Shown: one piece after another, positions 16,774 to 25,576 of the stretch
How the letters are laid out: the number at the start of each line of letters is the position of its first letter
Numbering within the stretch: position 1 is the first letter of the stretch
Program-made: the position numbers and the translations under genes
Assembly (NCBI RefSeq): GCF_001425045.1
Contig: NZ_LMDJ01000034.1
Location: forward strand, 248,001 to 312,000
Length of the DNA stretch: 64,000 nucleotides
Direction: 5' to 3'
Source of the DNA: Massilia sp. Root351
GTDB lineage: Bacteria > Pseudomonadota > Gammaproteobacteria > Burkholderiales > Burkholderiaceae_D
The notes under the pieces: model-generated
The model's input: only the letters and a program-made list of their open reading frames with translations
Databases searched by the model: none
Told to the model about the DNA's origin: nothing

Positions 16774-17850
16774 TCACAGGTGGCGCAGCGGATGCGCGTG
16801 CGCCGGCCACGGCGGTGCGAAGAATCCTGCCACCATCCCGGGCGTTACTTGCGCCACCGTTGCGGGCGACCACTTGGGCGCGTTGTCCTTGTCGATCACC
16901 AGCGCGCGCACGCCTTCCAGCACTTCGCCATGTTCGAAATTGCGCCGCACCAGGTTGCGCTCCATGCGCAGGCAGTCCGCCACGTCCAGCGCCGCGCCGC
17001 GGTTCAATAGTTCCAGCGTCACGCACATCATCAGCGGCGAACGGCTTTGCATGGCTTTGAGCGCCGCCTGCGCGAACACGCCATCGTCGGCCGCCAGCGA
17101 AGCCATGATGGCCGCCACGCTGCCGGCCGCGAAGTGCCGCTCGATGGTGGCACGCTCAGCTTCCAGCACGCCGGCGCCGGCATGGAACGGCGCCGCGAAA
17201 GCATCGATTGCTTGCGGCAGTTCGGCGCCCGGCACCGCTTCCAGCAGGTCGCGCAGCGCGTCCCAGGCATCGGCCGGCACATAATGGTCCGCCAGGCCCA
17301 CGTACAGCGCGTCGGCCGCGCCCACGGTCAGCCCGGTCAGGCCCAGGTAGCGCCCCAGGCTGCCCGGCGCGCGCGACAGGAAATGGCTGCCGCCCACGTC
17401 CGGGAACAGGCCGATATTCACTTCCGGCATGGCCATCTTCGTGCGGTCCGTGACGATGCGCACGCGGCAGCCCGGACCGCCCTGCGCAATGCCCATGCCG
17501 CCGCCCATCACCACGCCGTCCATTAACGCGATATACGGTTTAGGGTAATAGTGGATCAGGTGGTTGAGCGCGTACTCCTCGGTGAAGAAGTCCTCCAGCA
17601 GCGCGCTGCCGCCCTGCGGCGTGGCGTTGCCCACCTCGTGGAAGAAGCGGATGTCGCCGCCGGCGCACAGGGCCTTTGCGCTGCTGCTGCGGATCACCAC
17701 GGCGGCGACGCTGCTGTCGCCGCGCCAGTCCAGCAGCACGGCGGTCAGGCTGCGCACCATATCGAGGGACAGGGAATTGAGCGCCTTGGGGCGGTCGAGG
17801 GTGATGAAGCCGGTGCGGTTGGCAACCTGGGTAAGGACGTGCTCGCTCAT
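16774..17850 (-). CDS. Enoyl-CoA hydratase/isomerase family protein, 3-hydroxyisobutyryl-CoA hydrolase type
   Basis: 358 residues of the crotonase superfamily. The oxyanion-hole motifs are CAGGDIRFFHE (about residue 62) and GVVMGGGMGIAQGG (about 110), followed by MPEVNIGLFPDVGGSHFLSR. The length over 340 aa and the C-terminal ECH_2-like region (MRSLVRRNFEHGEVLEGVRAL-like pattern) fit HIBYL-CoA hydrolases of valine breakdown rather than short enoyl-CoA hydratases. It sits between rapZ and hpf, two halves of what is often a single cluster, so it looks inserted or brought in by rearrangement. The substrate is inference. Confidence 0.85.
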   Translation of the reverse strand: MSEHVLTQVANRTGFITLDRPKALNSLSLDMVRSLTAVLLDWRGDSSVAAVVIRSSSAKALCAGGDIRFFHEVGNATPQGGSALLEDFFTEEYALNHLIHYYPKPYIALMDGVVMGGGMGIAQGGPGCRVRIVTDRTKMAMPEVNIGLFPDVGGSHFLSRAPGSLGRYLGLTGLTVGAADALYVGLADHYVPADAWDALRDLLEAVPGAELPQAIDAFAAPFHAGAGVLEAERATIERHFAAGSVAAIMASLAADDGVFAQAALKAMQSRSPLMMCVTLELLNRGAALDVADCLRMERNLVRRNFEHGEVLEGVRALVIDKDNAPKWSPATVAQVTPGMVAGFFAPPWPAHAHPLRHL

Positions 17851-17895
17851 GCTGGATGTCTCTGGAATTGTTAGAGCCCCATTTTAGCGCGGCCG

Positions 17896-17921
17896 CAAAA
17901 AAGGGCGCCAGATGCGCCCTT
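17896..17921 (-). terminator. Rho-independent terminator after hpf
   Basis: On the minus strand AAGGGCGC / GCGCCCTT with an ATCTG loop runs into six T. It lies 22 bases past the hpf stop and closes the kdsD-to-hpf gene run. Confidence 0.8.
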
Positions 17922-17943
17922 TGTTGGGAGTGCCGGTGACCCG

Positions 17944-18300
17944 TTATGCGGTCGGGGCAGGTTCGTACGTGTCCGGGAGGTGCTTGATGGCGTCGTGGCC
18001 ATGCTCCTGCACCTTGGCTTTGTACTTCATCACTTGGCGGTCCAGTTTGTCGATCAGCGTATCGATGGCAGCATACAGGTCTTGCGACAGGCTTTCCACG
18101 TACACAGTCTTGCCGGACATTCGCAGGTTGATCTCGGCCTTCTGCCTTTTGTCTTTCTCGGTGAGGTTATCTACAGTCAGGATGACAGCAATATCAATAA
18201 CTTGATCGAAATGGCGCTTGACCCGTTCCAGCTTGTTCTGCACGTATTCACGGATGGCGGGGGTCACTTCGAGATGATGTCCACTGATGGTGAGATTCAT
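17944..18300 (-). CDS. hpf: Ribosome hibernation promoting factor (short HPF/YfiA family)
   Basis: 118 residues, matching the short form that folds as one S30AE domain (MNLTISGHHLEVTPAIREYV ... KAEINLRMSGKTVYVES). It binds the 30S decoding site in stationary phase and promotes inactive ribosome dimers. The start was chosen at the ATG with AGGAG five bases upstream; a GTG two codons earlier lacks a site. It follows rpoN by 67 bases, the usual betaproteobacterial order. Confidence 0.95.
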   Translation of the reverse strand: MNLTISGHHLEVTPAIREYVQNKLERVKRHFDQVIDIAVILTVDNLTEKDKRQKAEINLRMSGKTVYVESLSQDLYAAIDTLIDKLDRQVMKYKAKVQEHGHDAIKHLPDTYEPAPTA

Positions 18301-18367
18301 ACACACTCCTAAAGATAAGGGTTCGTACGCTTTGGTGTTTTTGGCGCGCAGGGGAACCCAAGTAAAA

Positions 18368-19858
18368 CTACAAAGCTTTACGCAGACTTACCGGAGGGAT
18401 TTTCAAGGCTTCGCGATATTTGGCAACAGTCCGTCGCGCAATTACCATGCCCTGTTCACCCAGCATGTCCGCAATCTTACTGTCGGATAAAGGATTTTTC
18501 GGGTCTTCAGCTCCTGTCAATTGCACAATCAGCGCCCGTATCGCCGTCGAGGATGCTTCTCCTCCTGCTTCGGTGGCGACGTGACTGCCAAAGAAATATT
18601 TCAACTCAAACATCCCATGCGGAGTCAGCATGTATTTCTGAGTTGTTACGCGAGAAATAGTGCTCTCGTGTAGTCCCAGTGTATCAGCAATTTCACGCAA
18701 CACAAGGGGTCTCATGGCAACGGCGCCATGGCTGAAAAAGTTCTTTTGTCTTTCTACTATCGCCTGCGCCACGCGCAAAATGGTGTCGAAACGCTGGCGC
18801 ATATTCTTGATCAGCCACTTGGCTTCCTGCAGCTGCGCGCCCATGGCCGACTCGCCCTTGCCCTGCTTGAGCATGTTGGCGTACAGCGCGTTCACGCGCA
18901 GGCGCGGCATCACGTCGTTGTTCAACGTGACCTGCCAGCCGTTGCGCGCCTTCTTCACGATCACGTCCGGCACCACGTAGTCGGATACGTCGGAGGCGAA
19001 CTCGGCGCCCGGATGCGGATTGCACTGGCGGATCACCGCCTGCGCTTCGCGCAGGTCTTCGTCGTCGCAGTCGAGGGCTTTTTTCAGCTTGTTGAATTCG
19101 CGCTGCGCGAACCAGGCCAGGTGCTTTTCCACGATGCAGATGGCCATGCGGCGCGTCACCAGCGGCACCCCGGGCATGCGCTTGATCTGCAGCGCCAGGC
19201 ACTCGGACGCGCTGCGCGCGCCCACGCCGATAGGGTCGAAACTTTGCAGCAGCGTGAGCGCCGTCTGCAGTTCCTCGAGCTCCACGTCCGCCTCTTCCGG
19301 CAGGCGCGCATGGATTTCCTCCAGCGGCTCTTCGAGGTAGCCGTTTTCGTCCAGCGCATCGATGATCAGTTCCATCAGCACGCGGTCGCGCGGCTGCTGC
19401 ACGGTCACGCGCATCTGCTCCATCAGGTGCTCGCGCAGGGTGCAGTGGCTCGCTTCGAGCTGCGGGCGCGAGTCCTCGTCGTCCGGCGCCTTGCTGCGGC
19501 CGGCGTCGCTCCAGTCGGTATCGGCCTCGGCGCCGCTGGCGCTGTCGCCGTCGCCGCTGGCGCCCTCGAAGGGATCGCCCTCGCCGGCCGGTGCGCTGTC
19601 CTGCGCCGGTGCGCCCACTTCGGCCGGCGAGGCGTCCGCGCCGGTGGACTGGGTCGGGTTGATGGCGCCGTCGCCCAGCAGCCGCAGCGAGCGGTCCAGC
19701 GGGTCGTCCAGCCGTTCCAGCAAGGGGTTCTCGCCGAGCAGCTGCTCCAGTTCCTGGTGCAGCTCCAGCGTGGACAGCTGCAGCAGTCGAATCGACTGCT
19801 GCAGTTGCGGCGTCAGCGCCAGGTGCTGAGAGGTGCGGAGTTGCAGTGACTGTTTCAT
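18368..19858 (-). CDS. rpoN: RNA polymerase sigma-54 factor
   Basis: 496 residues. The N-terminal Gln-rich activator-interaction region is MKQSLQLRTSQHLALTPQLQ onward (about 1-50). An acidic, low-complexity region spans roughly residues 70-130. The core-binding domain follows, then the HTH, and the C-terminal RpoN box ARRTVAKYREAL (about 474-485). Governs nitrogen and type IV pilus-type promoters in relatives. It starts 7 bases after lptB ends and is probably co-transcribed with the Lpt genes. Confidence 0.98.
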   Translation of the reverse strand: MKQSLQLRTSQHLALTPQLQQSIRLLQLSTLELHQELEQLLGENPLLERLDDPLDRSLRLLGDGAINPTQSTGADASPAEVGAPAQDSAPAGEGDPFEGASGDGDSASGAEADTDWSDAGRSKAPDDEDSRPQLEASHCTLREHLMEQMRVTVQQPRDRVLMELIIDALDENGYLEEPLEEIHARLPEEADVELEELQTALTLLQSFDPIGVGARSASECLALQIKRMPGVPLVTRRMAICIVEKHLAWFAQREFNKLKKALDCDDEDLREAQAVIRQCNPHPGAEFASDVSDYVVPDVIVKKARNGWQVTLNNDVMPRLRVNALYANMLKQGKGESAMGAQLQEAKWLIKNMRQRFDTILRVAQAIVERQKNFFSHGAVAMRPLVLREIADTLGLHESTISRVTTQKYMLTPHGMFELKYFFGSHVATEAGGEASSTAIRALIVQLTGAEDPKNPLSDSKIADMLGEQGMVIARRTVAKYREALKIPPVSLRKAL

Positions 19859-19865
19859 GGCGGGC

Positions 19866-20627
19866 TTACATGCGGAAGTGTTCGCCGAGGTAGACGCGCC
19901 GCACCGATTCGTCGGCGATGATATCGTCCGGACGGCCGGACGCCAGCACGCTGCCCTGGTTGATGATGTAGGCGCGGTCGCAGATGCCCAGCGTCTCGCG
20001 CACGTTGTGGTCGGTGATCAGCACGCCGATGCCGCGCTCCTTGAGGAAGCGCACGATGCGCTGGATCTCGATCACGGCGATCGGATCGACGCCGGCAAAC
20101 GGTTCGTCGAGCAGCACGAAGCGCGGGTTGGTGGCCAGCGCGCGCGCGATTTCCACGCGCCTGCGCTCGCCGCCCGACAGCGACAGCGCCTGGTTCTCGC
20201 GCAGTTTCTCGATTTGCAGGTCGGCCAGCAGGCGGTCCAGGCGCTCGTCGATCTCGGCCTTGCTCAGTGCCTTGCCGTTTACGCGCTGGATCTCCAGCAC
20301 GGCGCGGATGTTGTCCTCCACCGTCAGCTTGCGGAACACCGACGCTTCCTGCGGCAGGTAGGACAAGCCGAGCGTGGCGCGCTGGTGGATCGGCATGCTC
20401 GACACGTCCACGCCGGCGATATCGATGCTGCCCGCGTCCGACGGCACCAGGCCGACGATCATGTAGAAGGAGGTGGTCTTGCCGGCGCCGTTGGGGCCCA
20501 GCAGGCCCACCACTTCGCCGCATTCCACCTGCAGCGACACGTCGTGCACCACCTGGCGCTTGCCGTAGCTTTTCTGCAGGCCGCGCACCACCAGGGTGCT
20601 GGTGCAGCTTGGGATTGCTTCAGCCAT
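19866..20627 (-). CDS. lptB: LPS export ABC transporter ATP-binding protein LptB
   Basis: 253 residues. ATPase of the LptB2FG complex that extracts LPS from the inner membrane. Walker A GPNGAGKTT at about 44-52, ABC signature LSGGERRRVEIARAL, Walker B FVLLDEPFAGVDP, and the switch histidine in VLITDHNVRETL. The start was chosen at MAEAIPSCTS, two bases after the lptA stop, where the ABC domain begins. Followed 7 bases later by rpoN. Confidence 0.97.
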   Translation of the reverse strand: MAEAIPSCTSTLVVRGLQKSYGKRQVVHDVSLQVECGEVVGLLGPNGAGKTTSFYMIVGLVPSDAGSIDIAGVDVSSMPIHQRATLGLSYLPQEASVFRKLTVEDNIRAVLEIQRVNGKALSKAEIDERLDRLLADLQIEKLRENQALSLSGGERRRVEIARALATNPRFVLLDEPFAGVDPIAVIEIQRIVRFLKERGIGVLITDHNVRETLGICDRAYIINQGSVLASGRPDDIIADESVRRVYLGEHFRM

Positions 20628-20629
20628 CG

Positions 20630-21208
20630 TTATTTCCCCGCCGGCGGCTGCTGCGCCGGCACGGCCGGGGCGGCTGGCTTGGGCGTGGACGGCTGGATCA
20701 CCATGGTGCCGCGCCCGCCGCCGGTCTTGCCTTCGCCGCTGACGGTGTTGCGCACGCTGAACTGCTCGCGACGGCTGTCGTAGGAAATGAATTCGCCGGC
20801 CACCTCGTCGCTCGGCTTGCTGCCTTCCAGGCGGCGCACCTTGGCGCGCGAGAACAGCTTCACCAGTTCGTTCTTGCCGTCGTACTCGATGCGTTCGGCT
20901 TCGCCTTCCATCCACTGGTCGCCTTCGCCGTCGCGTTTCTGGCGGAAGGTGGTGGGCTTGCCGCCGGCGCTGGTCAAGGTGACATACTGGTAGCCTTCCG
21001 GATCCTTGGTCACCACCGCCTTGGCCGCCTTCATCAGCAAGGTGCCGCGCGTGAGCACCACATTGCCGGTGAAGGTGCTGATCTGCTTGACGTCGTCGAC
21101 GTCCGCGTTGTCATAGTCGATCAGCGTGGGCTTGGTGGAGTCGGCCTTCTCGGCCTGCACCAGTCCGGCCGCGCACAGCAGCAGCGCCGAAATCAGGAGT
21201 TTTTTCAT
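20630..21208 (-). CDS. lptA: LPS transport periplasmic protein LptA
   Basis: About 192 residues with a signal peptide (MKKLLISALLLCAAGLVQA) and an OstA-like beta-jellyroll domain (DVKQISTFTGNVVLTRGTLL...), the periplasmic bridge for LPS. The C-terminal 25 residues are Pro/Ala/Gln-rich. The ATG at MKKLL was preferred because it starts a standard signal peptide; a GTG five codons earlier overlaps the lptC stop and is possible. Lies between lptC and lptB in one run. Confidence 0.94.
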   Translation of the reverse strand: MKKLLISALLLCAAGLVQAEKADSTKPTLIDYDNADVDDVKQISTFTGNVVLTRGTLLMKAAKAVVTKDPEGYQYVTLTSAGGKPTTFRQKRDGEGDQWMEGEAERIEYDGKNELVKLFSRAKVRRLEGSKPSDEVAGEFISYDSRREQFSVRNTVSGEGKTGGGRGTMVIQPSTPKPAAPAVPAQQPPAGK

Positions 21209-21222
21209 CGTCTGTCCATTCA

Positions 21223-21816
21223 CTATTTAGTTTGCGGCGGCGGATACACAATCCGGCCGCGTCCATTCAGCGACACCTGGCGCGTGGCGTTGTTCGCCTT
21301 CATGCCGGCGCCGGTCGCCGTGGCGCCGCCCTGCACGATCTGCACCGGCTGGTCGGTTTCCATGCGGTCCTCGTCCGGGTAGACGGTGAGCGCCTGCGTC
21401 GTCATCTGCATGGCCGGGCTCTTGCCCTGGGCCGCGCGGTCTATCTTCACATTGCCCTTCAGCTGCACGCGCGTGTTGTTCTCGTCCACGCGGGCGCGCT
21501 CCGCCGTCATGTCCATCGGCGGATGGGTGCTGCTCAAGTTGCGCACCATCGGCTTGTCGATCTCCGAGGCGTCGTCGATCGGGCGGTGCACCAGCTTGTC
21601 GCCCGACACGATGTAGCTCGGCTTGCCTTCCTTGGTCATGCGCACCACGCTGAACTGCTCGATGATGTAGTCGGGCTCGTTCAGGCGCTTGTCGGCCAGC
21701 ATGTCTTCCTCGCCCCGGTTCAGCAGCTGCAACAGCCAGAACGTGCCAAAGGCAACAAACACCGCGATCACCAGGGTGATGCTCAAGCGCCAGCGGTGCG
21801 CAGTACGCTTACGCAT
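21223..21816 (-). CDS. lptC: LPS export protein LptC
   Basis: 197 residues with one N-terminal membrane segment (LSITLVIAVFVAFGTFWLLQL) and a periplasmic jellyroll domain containing the family pattern PDYIIEQFSVVRMTKEGKPSY and MTAERARVDENN. It anchors the Lpt bridge to LptBFG. Gene order kdsC-lptC-lptA-lptB is the standard one. Confidence 0.95.
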   Translation of the reverse strand: MRKRTAHRWRLSITLVIAVFVAFGTFWLLQLLNRGEEDMLADKRLNEPDYIIEQFSVVRMTKEGKPSYIVSGDKLVHRPIDDASEIDKPMVRNLSSTHPPMDMTAERARVDENNTRVQLKGNVKIDRAAQGKSPAMQMTTQALTVYPDEDRMETDQPVQIVQGGATATGAGMKANNATRQVSLNGRGRIVYPPPQTK

Positions 21817-21843
21817 GGTTAAATCTCCGCATCATCTACCTTC

Positions 21844-22383
21844 TCAGACCAGGAACTGGGCCATGACCTTATCGTAATTGCCGGTGGCGCGCAGCACGAA
21901 TTCGCACACCTCGCGCACCGCCCCGCGCCCGCCGTGGGCCTCGGTCACGTGATGCACCCGGCTCAGCACATCGGCGCGGCCGTTCGGCACGCCCACCGCG
22001 AAGCCGACACGCTTCAGTATCGTCAGGTCCACCACGTCGTCGCCGATAAAGCACACCTGCCCGGCCTGCAGGCCGGTCTTGGCCAGCAGGTCGTTGAACG
22101 GGGTCAGCTTGTCGTGGCCGCCCTGGTGCACGAACTCGATGCCCAGGTCGCGCGCGCGGGCCGTCACCTGCGGTGAGCGGCGCGCGCTGATGATGGCCGT
22201 CAGGATGCCGGCCTCCTGCAGCAGCTTGATGCCCAGGCCGTCGTGCACGTTGAAAGTCTTCATCACTTCCCCGTCCGGGCCGTAATGCAGGCTGCCGTCG
22301 GTGAGCACGCCGTCCACGTCGAAGATCATCAGCTTGATGTTGGCCGCGCGTGCCACATTTTCAAGATTGTAGGCCTTGTTCAT
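21844..22383 (-). CDS. kdsC: 3-deoxy-D-manno-octulosonate 8-phosphate phosphatase KdsC
   Basis: 179 residues, HAD superfamily C0-type phosphatase that makes Kdo from Kdo-8-P. The DxDG motif is FDVDGVLTDGSLHYGPDGE (about 20-38), and the C-terminal motifs are CFIGDDVVDLTILKRVGFAVGVPNG (split over about 115-139). Its ATG overlaps the kdsD stop (ATGA). Confidence 0.97.
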   Translation of the reverse strand: MNKAYNLENVARAANIKLMIFDVDGVLTDGSLHYGPDGEVMKTFNVHDGLGIKLLQEAGILTAIISARRSPQVTARARDLGIEFVHQGGHDKLTPFNDLLAKTGLQAGQVCFIGDDVVDLTILKRVGFAVGVPNGRADVLSRVHHVTEAHGGRGAVREVCEFVLRATGNYDKVMAQFLV

Positions 22384-23405
22384 CAGATCACCTTGGCGCG
22401 CGTCAGGTCGTGGATGTGCAGCGCGCCGGCCAGCTTGCCCTCGGCGTCCACCACCAGCATTTGATTGATGCGGAACTGCTCCATGATGGCCACCGCGTCC
22501 ACCGCCAGCTTGTCCGGCGAAATGCTGCGCGGATTGGCGTGCATCACGTCGCGGATGATCACCTTGCTAAAGTCCTGCACTTTTTCTATCATGCGGCGCA
22601 AGTCGCCGTCGGTAAACACGCCCACCGGGCGGTTGTCGGCATCGACGATGGCGGTCATGCCCATGCCCTTCTGGGTGATTTCCAGCAGCGCGTCCGGCAG
22701 GCGGGTGTCCAGGCCCACGGACGGAATCGCGTCGCCGCTGCGCATCACGTCGCGCACATGGGTCAGCAGGCGGCGGCCCAGCGCGCCGCCCGGGTGCGAG
22801 CGGGCGAAGTCTTCTTCCTTGAAGCCGCGCAGGTCCAGCAGCGCCACGGCCAGCGCGTCGCCCAGCGCCAGGGTGACGGTGGTGCTGGCGGTGGGCGCCA
22901 GGTTCATCGGGCAGGCCTCCTTGGCCACCGACACGTCCAGGTGCACGTCGGCCAGCTTGGCCAGGCTGGAGCCGGGCTTGCCGGTCATGGAAATAAGGGT
23001 GCTGCCCATGCGCTTGACCACCGGCAGGATGGCCATCAGCTCCGCGCTTTCGCCGGAATACGAGATGGCGATGAAGGCGTCTTCCGCCGTCACCATGCCC
23101 AGGTCGCCGTGCGCCGCCTCGGCCGGGTGTACGAACAGGGCCGGGGTACCGGTCGAGGCCAGCGTGGCGGCGATCTTGCGCGCGATGTGGCCGGATTTGC
23201 CGATGCCCGACACCACGACCCGGCCTTTGCAGTTCAGCAGCAGCGCGACCGCCTTGCCGACGCTGTCGTCGGTGGCCAGGCGCGCGTGCATGGCGGTAAT
23301 GGCGTCCGCCTCGATCTGCAGGGTTTCTCGGGCCAGCGCCAGCGCGCGTTCGGCCGTGTTGTTGTCAAAAGCTTTCAGCATGGGAATTCCATCGGTTACA
23401 CTCAT
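22383..23405 (-). CDS. kdsD: D-arabinose 5-phosphate isomerase KdsD
   Basis: 340 residues. Converts ribulose-5-P to arabinose-5-P for Kdo synthesis. SIS sugar-isomerase domain (about 35-185; GRVVVSGIGKSGHIARKIAA and SYSGESAEL) followed by two CBS domains (about 205-335). Start set at MSVTDGIPMLKAF; the in-frame sequence upstream overlaps the promoter gap to the divergent antiporter gene. First gene of the envelope/sigma-54 run. Confidence 0.96.
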   Translation of the reverse strand: MSVTDGIPMLKAFDNNTAERALALARETLQIEADAITAMHARLATDDSVGKAVALLLNCKGRVVVSGIGKSGHIARKIAATLASTGTPALFVHPAEAAHGDLGMVTAEDAFIAISYSGESAELMAILPVVKRMGSTLISMTGKPGSSLAKLADVHLDVSVAKEACPMNLAPTASTTVTLALGDALAVALLDLRGFKEEDFARSHPGGALGRRLLTHVRDVMRSGDAIPSVGLDTRLPDALLEITQKGMGMTAIVDADNRPVGVFTDGDLRRMIEKVQDFSKVIIRDVMHANPRSISPDKLAVDAVAIMEQFRINQMLVVDAEGKLAGALHIHDLTRAKVI

Positions 23406-23489
23406 GCCGGAAGTATAGCCGAATTGCGAAAGCAAAAAACTTGCCAGTCCCAACAAACAACGGGATCAGCCCTTAAATGGAACCGCCGC

Positions 23490-25466
23490 ATGTTTTCACC
23501 GCTTGAACTGACCCTCTTGCTGCTCGGCAGCGCCGTACTGGGCGTGGTGGCGTTCCGCATGATGCACCTGCCGCCCATGCTGGGCTATCTGACGGTGGGC
23601 ATCCTGATCGGGCCGCACGCGCTGGGCCTGGCCGAGCAGAGCGAGGCGAGCCATATCCTGGCCGAGTTCGGCGTGGTGTTCCTGATGTTCTCGATCGGCC
23701 TGGAATTCTCGCTGCCCAAGCTGATGGCCATGCGCGGCATCGTGTTCGGGCTGGGCATGGCGCAGGTGACGGCCACCATCGCCGCCACCATGCTGCTGGG
23801 CTGGCTGCTGGCCTGGCAGCTGCCCGGCATCAACATCAGCTGGCAAGCCTCGTTCGCGCTGGGCGGCGCGCTGGCCATGTCGTCCACCGCCATCGTGGTG
23901 AAGATGATCACCGAACGGCTGGAGCTGGAAAGCGAACACGGCCGCAAGATCATGGGCATCCTGCTGTTCCAGGACCTGGCCGTGGTGCCGCTGCTGATCC
24001 TGATCCCCTCGCTGGCGAAAAACCCGGACGACCTGCTCGAAACGCTGGCCTGGGCCGGCGGCAAGGCCGTCATCGTGCTGGTGCTGCTGCTGTTCGTTGG
24101 CCAGAAGCTGGTGCGCGGCTGGTTCGCCATCGTGGTCAAGCGCCGCTCGCAGGAGCTGTTCATGCTGAACCTGCTGCTGATCACCTTGGGCGCGGCCTGG
24201 ATCACCGAGAAGGCCGGGCTGTCCATGGCGCTGGGCGCCTTCGTGGCCGGCATGCTGATCTCGGAAACCGAATACAAGCACCAGGTGGAGGAAGACATCA
24301 AGCCCTTCCGCGATGTGCTGCTGGGGCTGTTCTTCATCAACGTCGGCATGCTGCTCAATTTGCGCCTGGTGCTGGAGAACTGGTGGCTGGTGCTGGTGCT
24401 GCTGGCCGGGCCGGTGCTGCTCAAGTTCGCGCTGATCGCCGGGCTGGCCAAGCTGTTCGGCTCGTCCGACGGCGTCTCGATGCGCACCGGCCTGGCGCTG
24501 GCGCAGGCGGGCGAATTCGGCTTCGTGCTGCTCAACCTGGCCGGCGGCGTGGCGCTGATGGACCCGTTCATCATCCAGGTGGTGCTGGCGTCGATGGTGC
24601 TGTCGATGCTGCTGGCGCCGTTCGTCATCGACCATTCCGACAAGCTGGTGATGAAAGTGTCCAGCAACGAATGGATGATGCAGTCGCTGGCGCTGACCAA
24701 GATCGCCACGCGCACCATGAGCACGCAAAAGCACGTGATCGTGGCCGGCTTCGGGCGCAGCGGCCAGAGCCTGGCCACGCTATTGAGTGAAGAGGACATC
24801 GCCTACCACGCACTGGACCTGGACCCGGAGCGGGTGCAGGAGGCGCAGACGGCCGGCGCCAACGTATCCTACGGCGACGCCGGGCGGCGCGAAAGCCTGA
24901 TCGCGGCCGGCATCTACCGCGCCAGCGCGGTGGTGATCACCTACGCCAGCACGCCGTCGGCGCTGCGCGTGCTGCACCTGGTGCACGAGCTGGCGCCGGC
25001 GCTGCCGGTGATCGTGCGCAGCCATGACGATACCGACCTGGACCGCCTGAAAGCGGCCGGCGCGGCCGAAGTGGTGCCGGAACTGATGGAAGGCAGCCTG
25101 ATGCTGGCCTCGCACGCGCTGGTGATGCTGGGCGTGCCGCTGCGGCGCGTGGTGCACCGCGTGCAGGCGGCGCGCGAAGCGCGCTACGCGTCGCTGCGCG
25201 GCTGGTTCCACGGCGCCAGCGACGCCGGCGAGGACGACGACATGCTGCGCCTGCACTCGGTCACGCTGGGCGAGAACGCCAGCTGCATCGGCAAGATGCT
25301 GGGCGAGCTGGCGCTAGGCGAAGCGGGCGCCGAGATCGCCTCCATCCGGCGCGGCAAGAGCGGCATCGACGCCACGCCCGGCACGGTGCTGCAAGCTGGC
25401 GACGTGGTCGTGCTGCGCGGCGCCGCCGACGCCGTCGCCCGCGCCGAAAGCCAGCTGCTCGCCTGA
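23490..25466 (+). CDS. Kef/CPA2-type monovalent cation:proton antiporter with TrkA domains
   Basis: 658 residues. About 12 membrane helices of the Na/H exchanger fold (1-390; LPPMLGYLTVGILIGP at the N-terminus, ALAMSSTAIVVKMITE near 130-145). Then a TrkA-N Rossmann domain (HVIVAGFGRSGQSLATLL, about 415-530) and a TrkA-C domain (about 570-655). It most resembles KefB/YbaL-type potassium efflux systems that are gated by nucleotides or glutathione adducts. The ion and ligand are not shown by sequence. Divergent from kdsD with an 84-bp shared promoter region. Confidence 0.92.
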   Translation: MFSPLELTLLLLGSAVLGVVAFRMMHLPPMLGYLTVGILIGPHALGLAEQSEASHILAEFGVVFLMFSIGLEFSLPKLMAMRGIVFGLGMAQVTATIAATMLLGWLLAWQLPGINISWQASFALGGALAMSSTAIVVKMITERLELESEHGRKIMGILLFQDLAVVPLLILIPSLAKNPDDLLETLAWAGGKAVIVLVLLLFVGQKLVRGWFAIVVKRRSQELFMLNLLLITLGAAWITEKAGLSMALGAFVAGMLISETEYKHQVEEDIKPFRDVLLGLFFINVGMLLNLRLVLENWWLVLVLLAGPVLLKFALIAGLAKLFGSSDGVSMRTGLALAQAGEFGFVLLNLAGGVALMDPFIIQVVLASMVLSMLLAPFVIDHSDKLVMKVSSNEWMMQSLALTKIATRTMSTQKHVIVAGFGRSGQSLATLLSEEDIAYHALDLDPERVQEAQTAGANVSYGDAGRRESLIAAGIYRASAVVITYASTPSALRVLHLVHELAPALPVIVRSHDDTDLDRLKAAGAAEVVPELMEGSLMLASHALVMLGVPLRRVVHRVQAAREARYASLRGWFHGASDAGEDDDMLRLHSVTLGENASCIGKMLGELALGEAGAEIASIRRGKSGIDATPGTVLQAGDVVVLRGAADAVARAESQLLA

Positions 25467-25504
25467 TTCCGACAACCCTTCCAACTCTCCTACAACCGGC
25501 CTGA

Positions 25505-25555
25505 GCCGCATTGCACCAACCTCGGGGTCAGACCCCGAGGTTGGTGCAATGCGGC
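25505..25555. repeat. Perfect 51-bp palindrome centred on GGGGTCAGACCCC (copy 2)
   Basis: Two 25-base arms (starting GCCGCATTGCACCAACC) are exact reverse complements around a single central A at 25530. It shares its core and GCCGCAT/ATGCGGC outer arms with the element at 4733-4791. It lies between two convergent genes (antiporter and GGDEF), where it could serve as a two-way terminator, but it has no T-tract. Confidence 0.9.
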
Positions 25556-25576
25556 TGAGCTTGCTTTAGCGGGGTA

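Noticed and set aside
21209..21223. GTG start for lptA overlapping the lptC stop
   Set aside because: Gives five extra residues before a perfect signal peptide and lacks a Shine-Dalgarno; the ATG at 21208 is more natural, although the GTG is not excluded.
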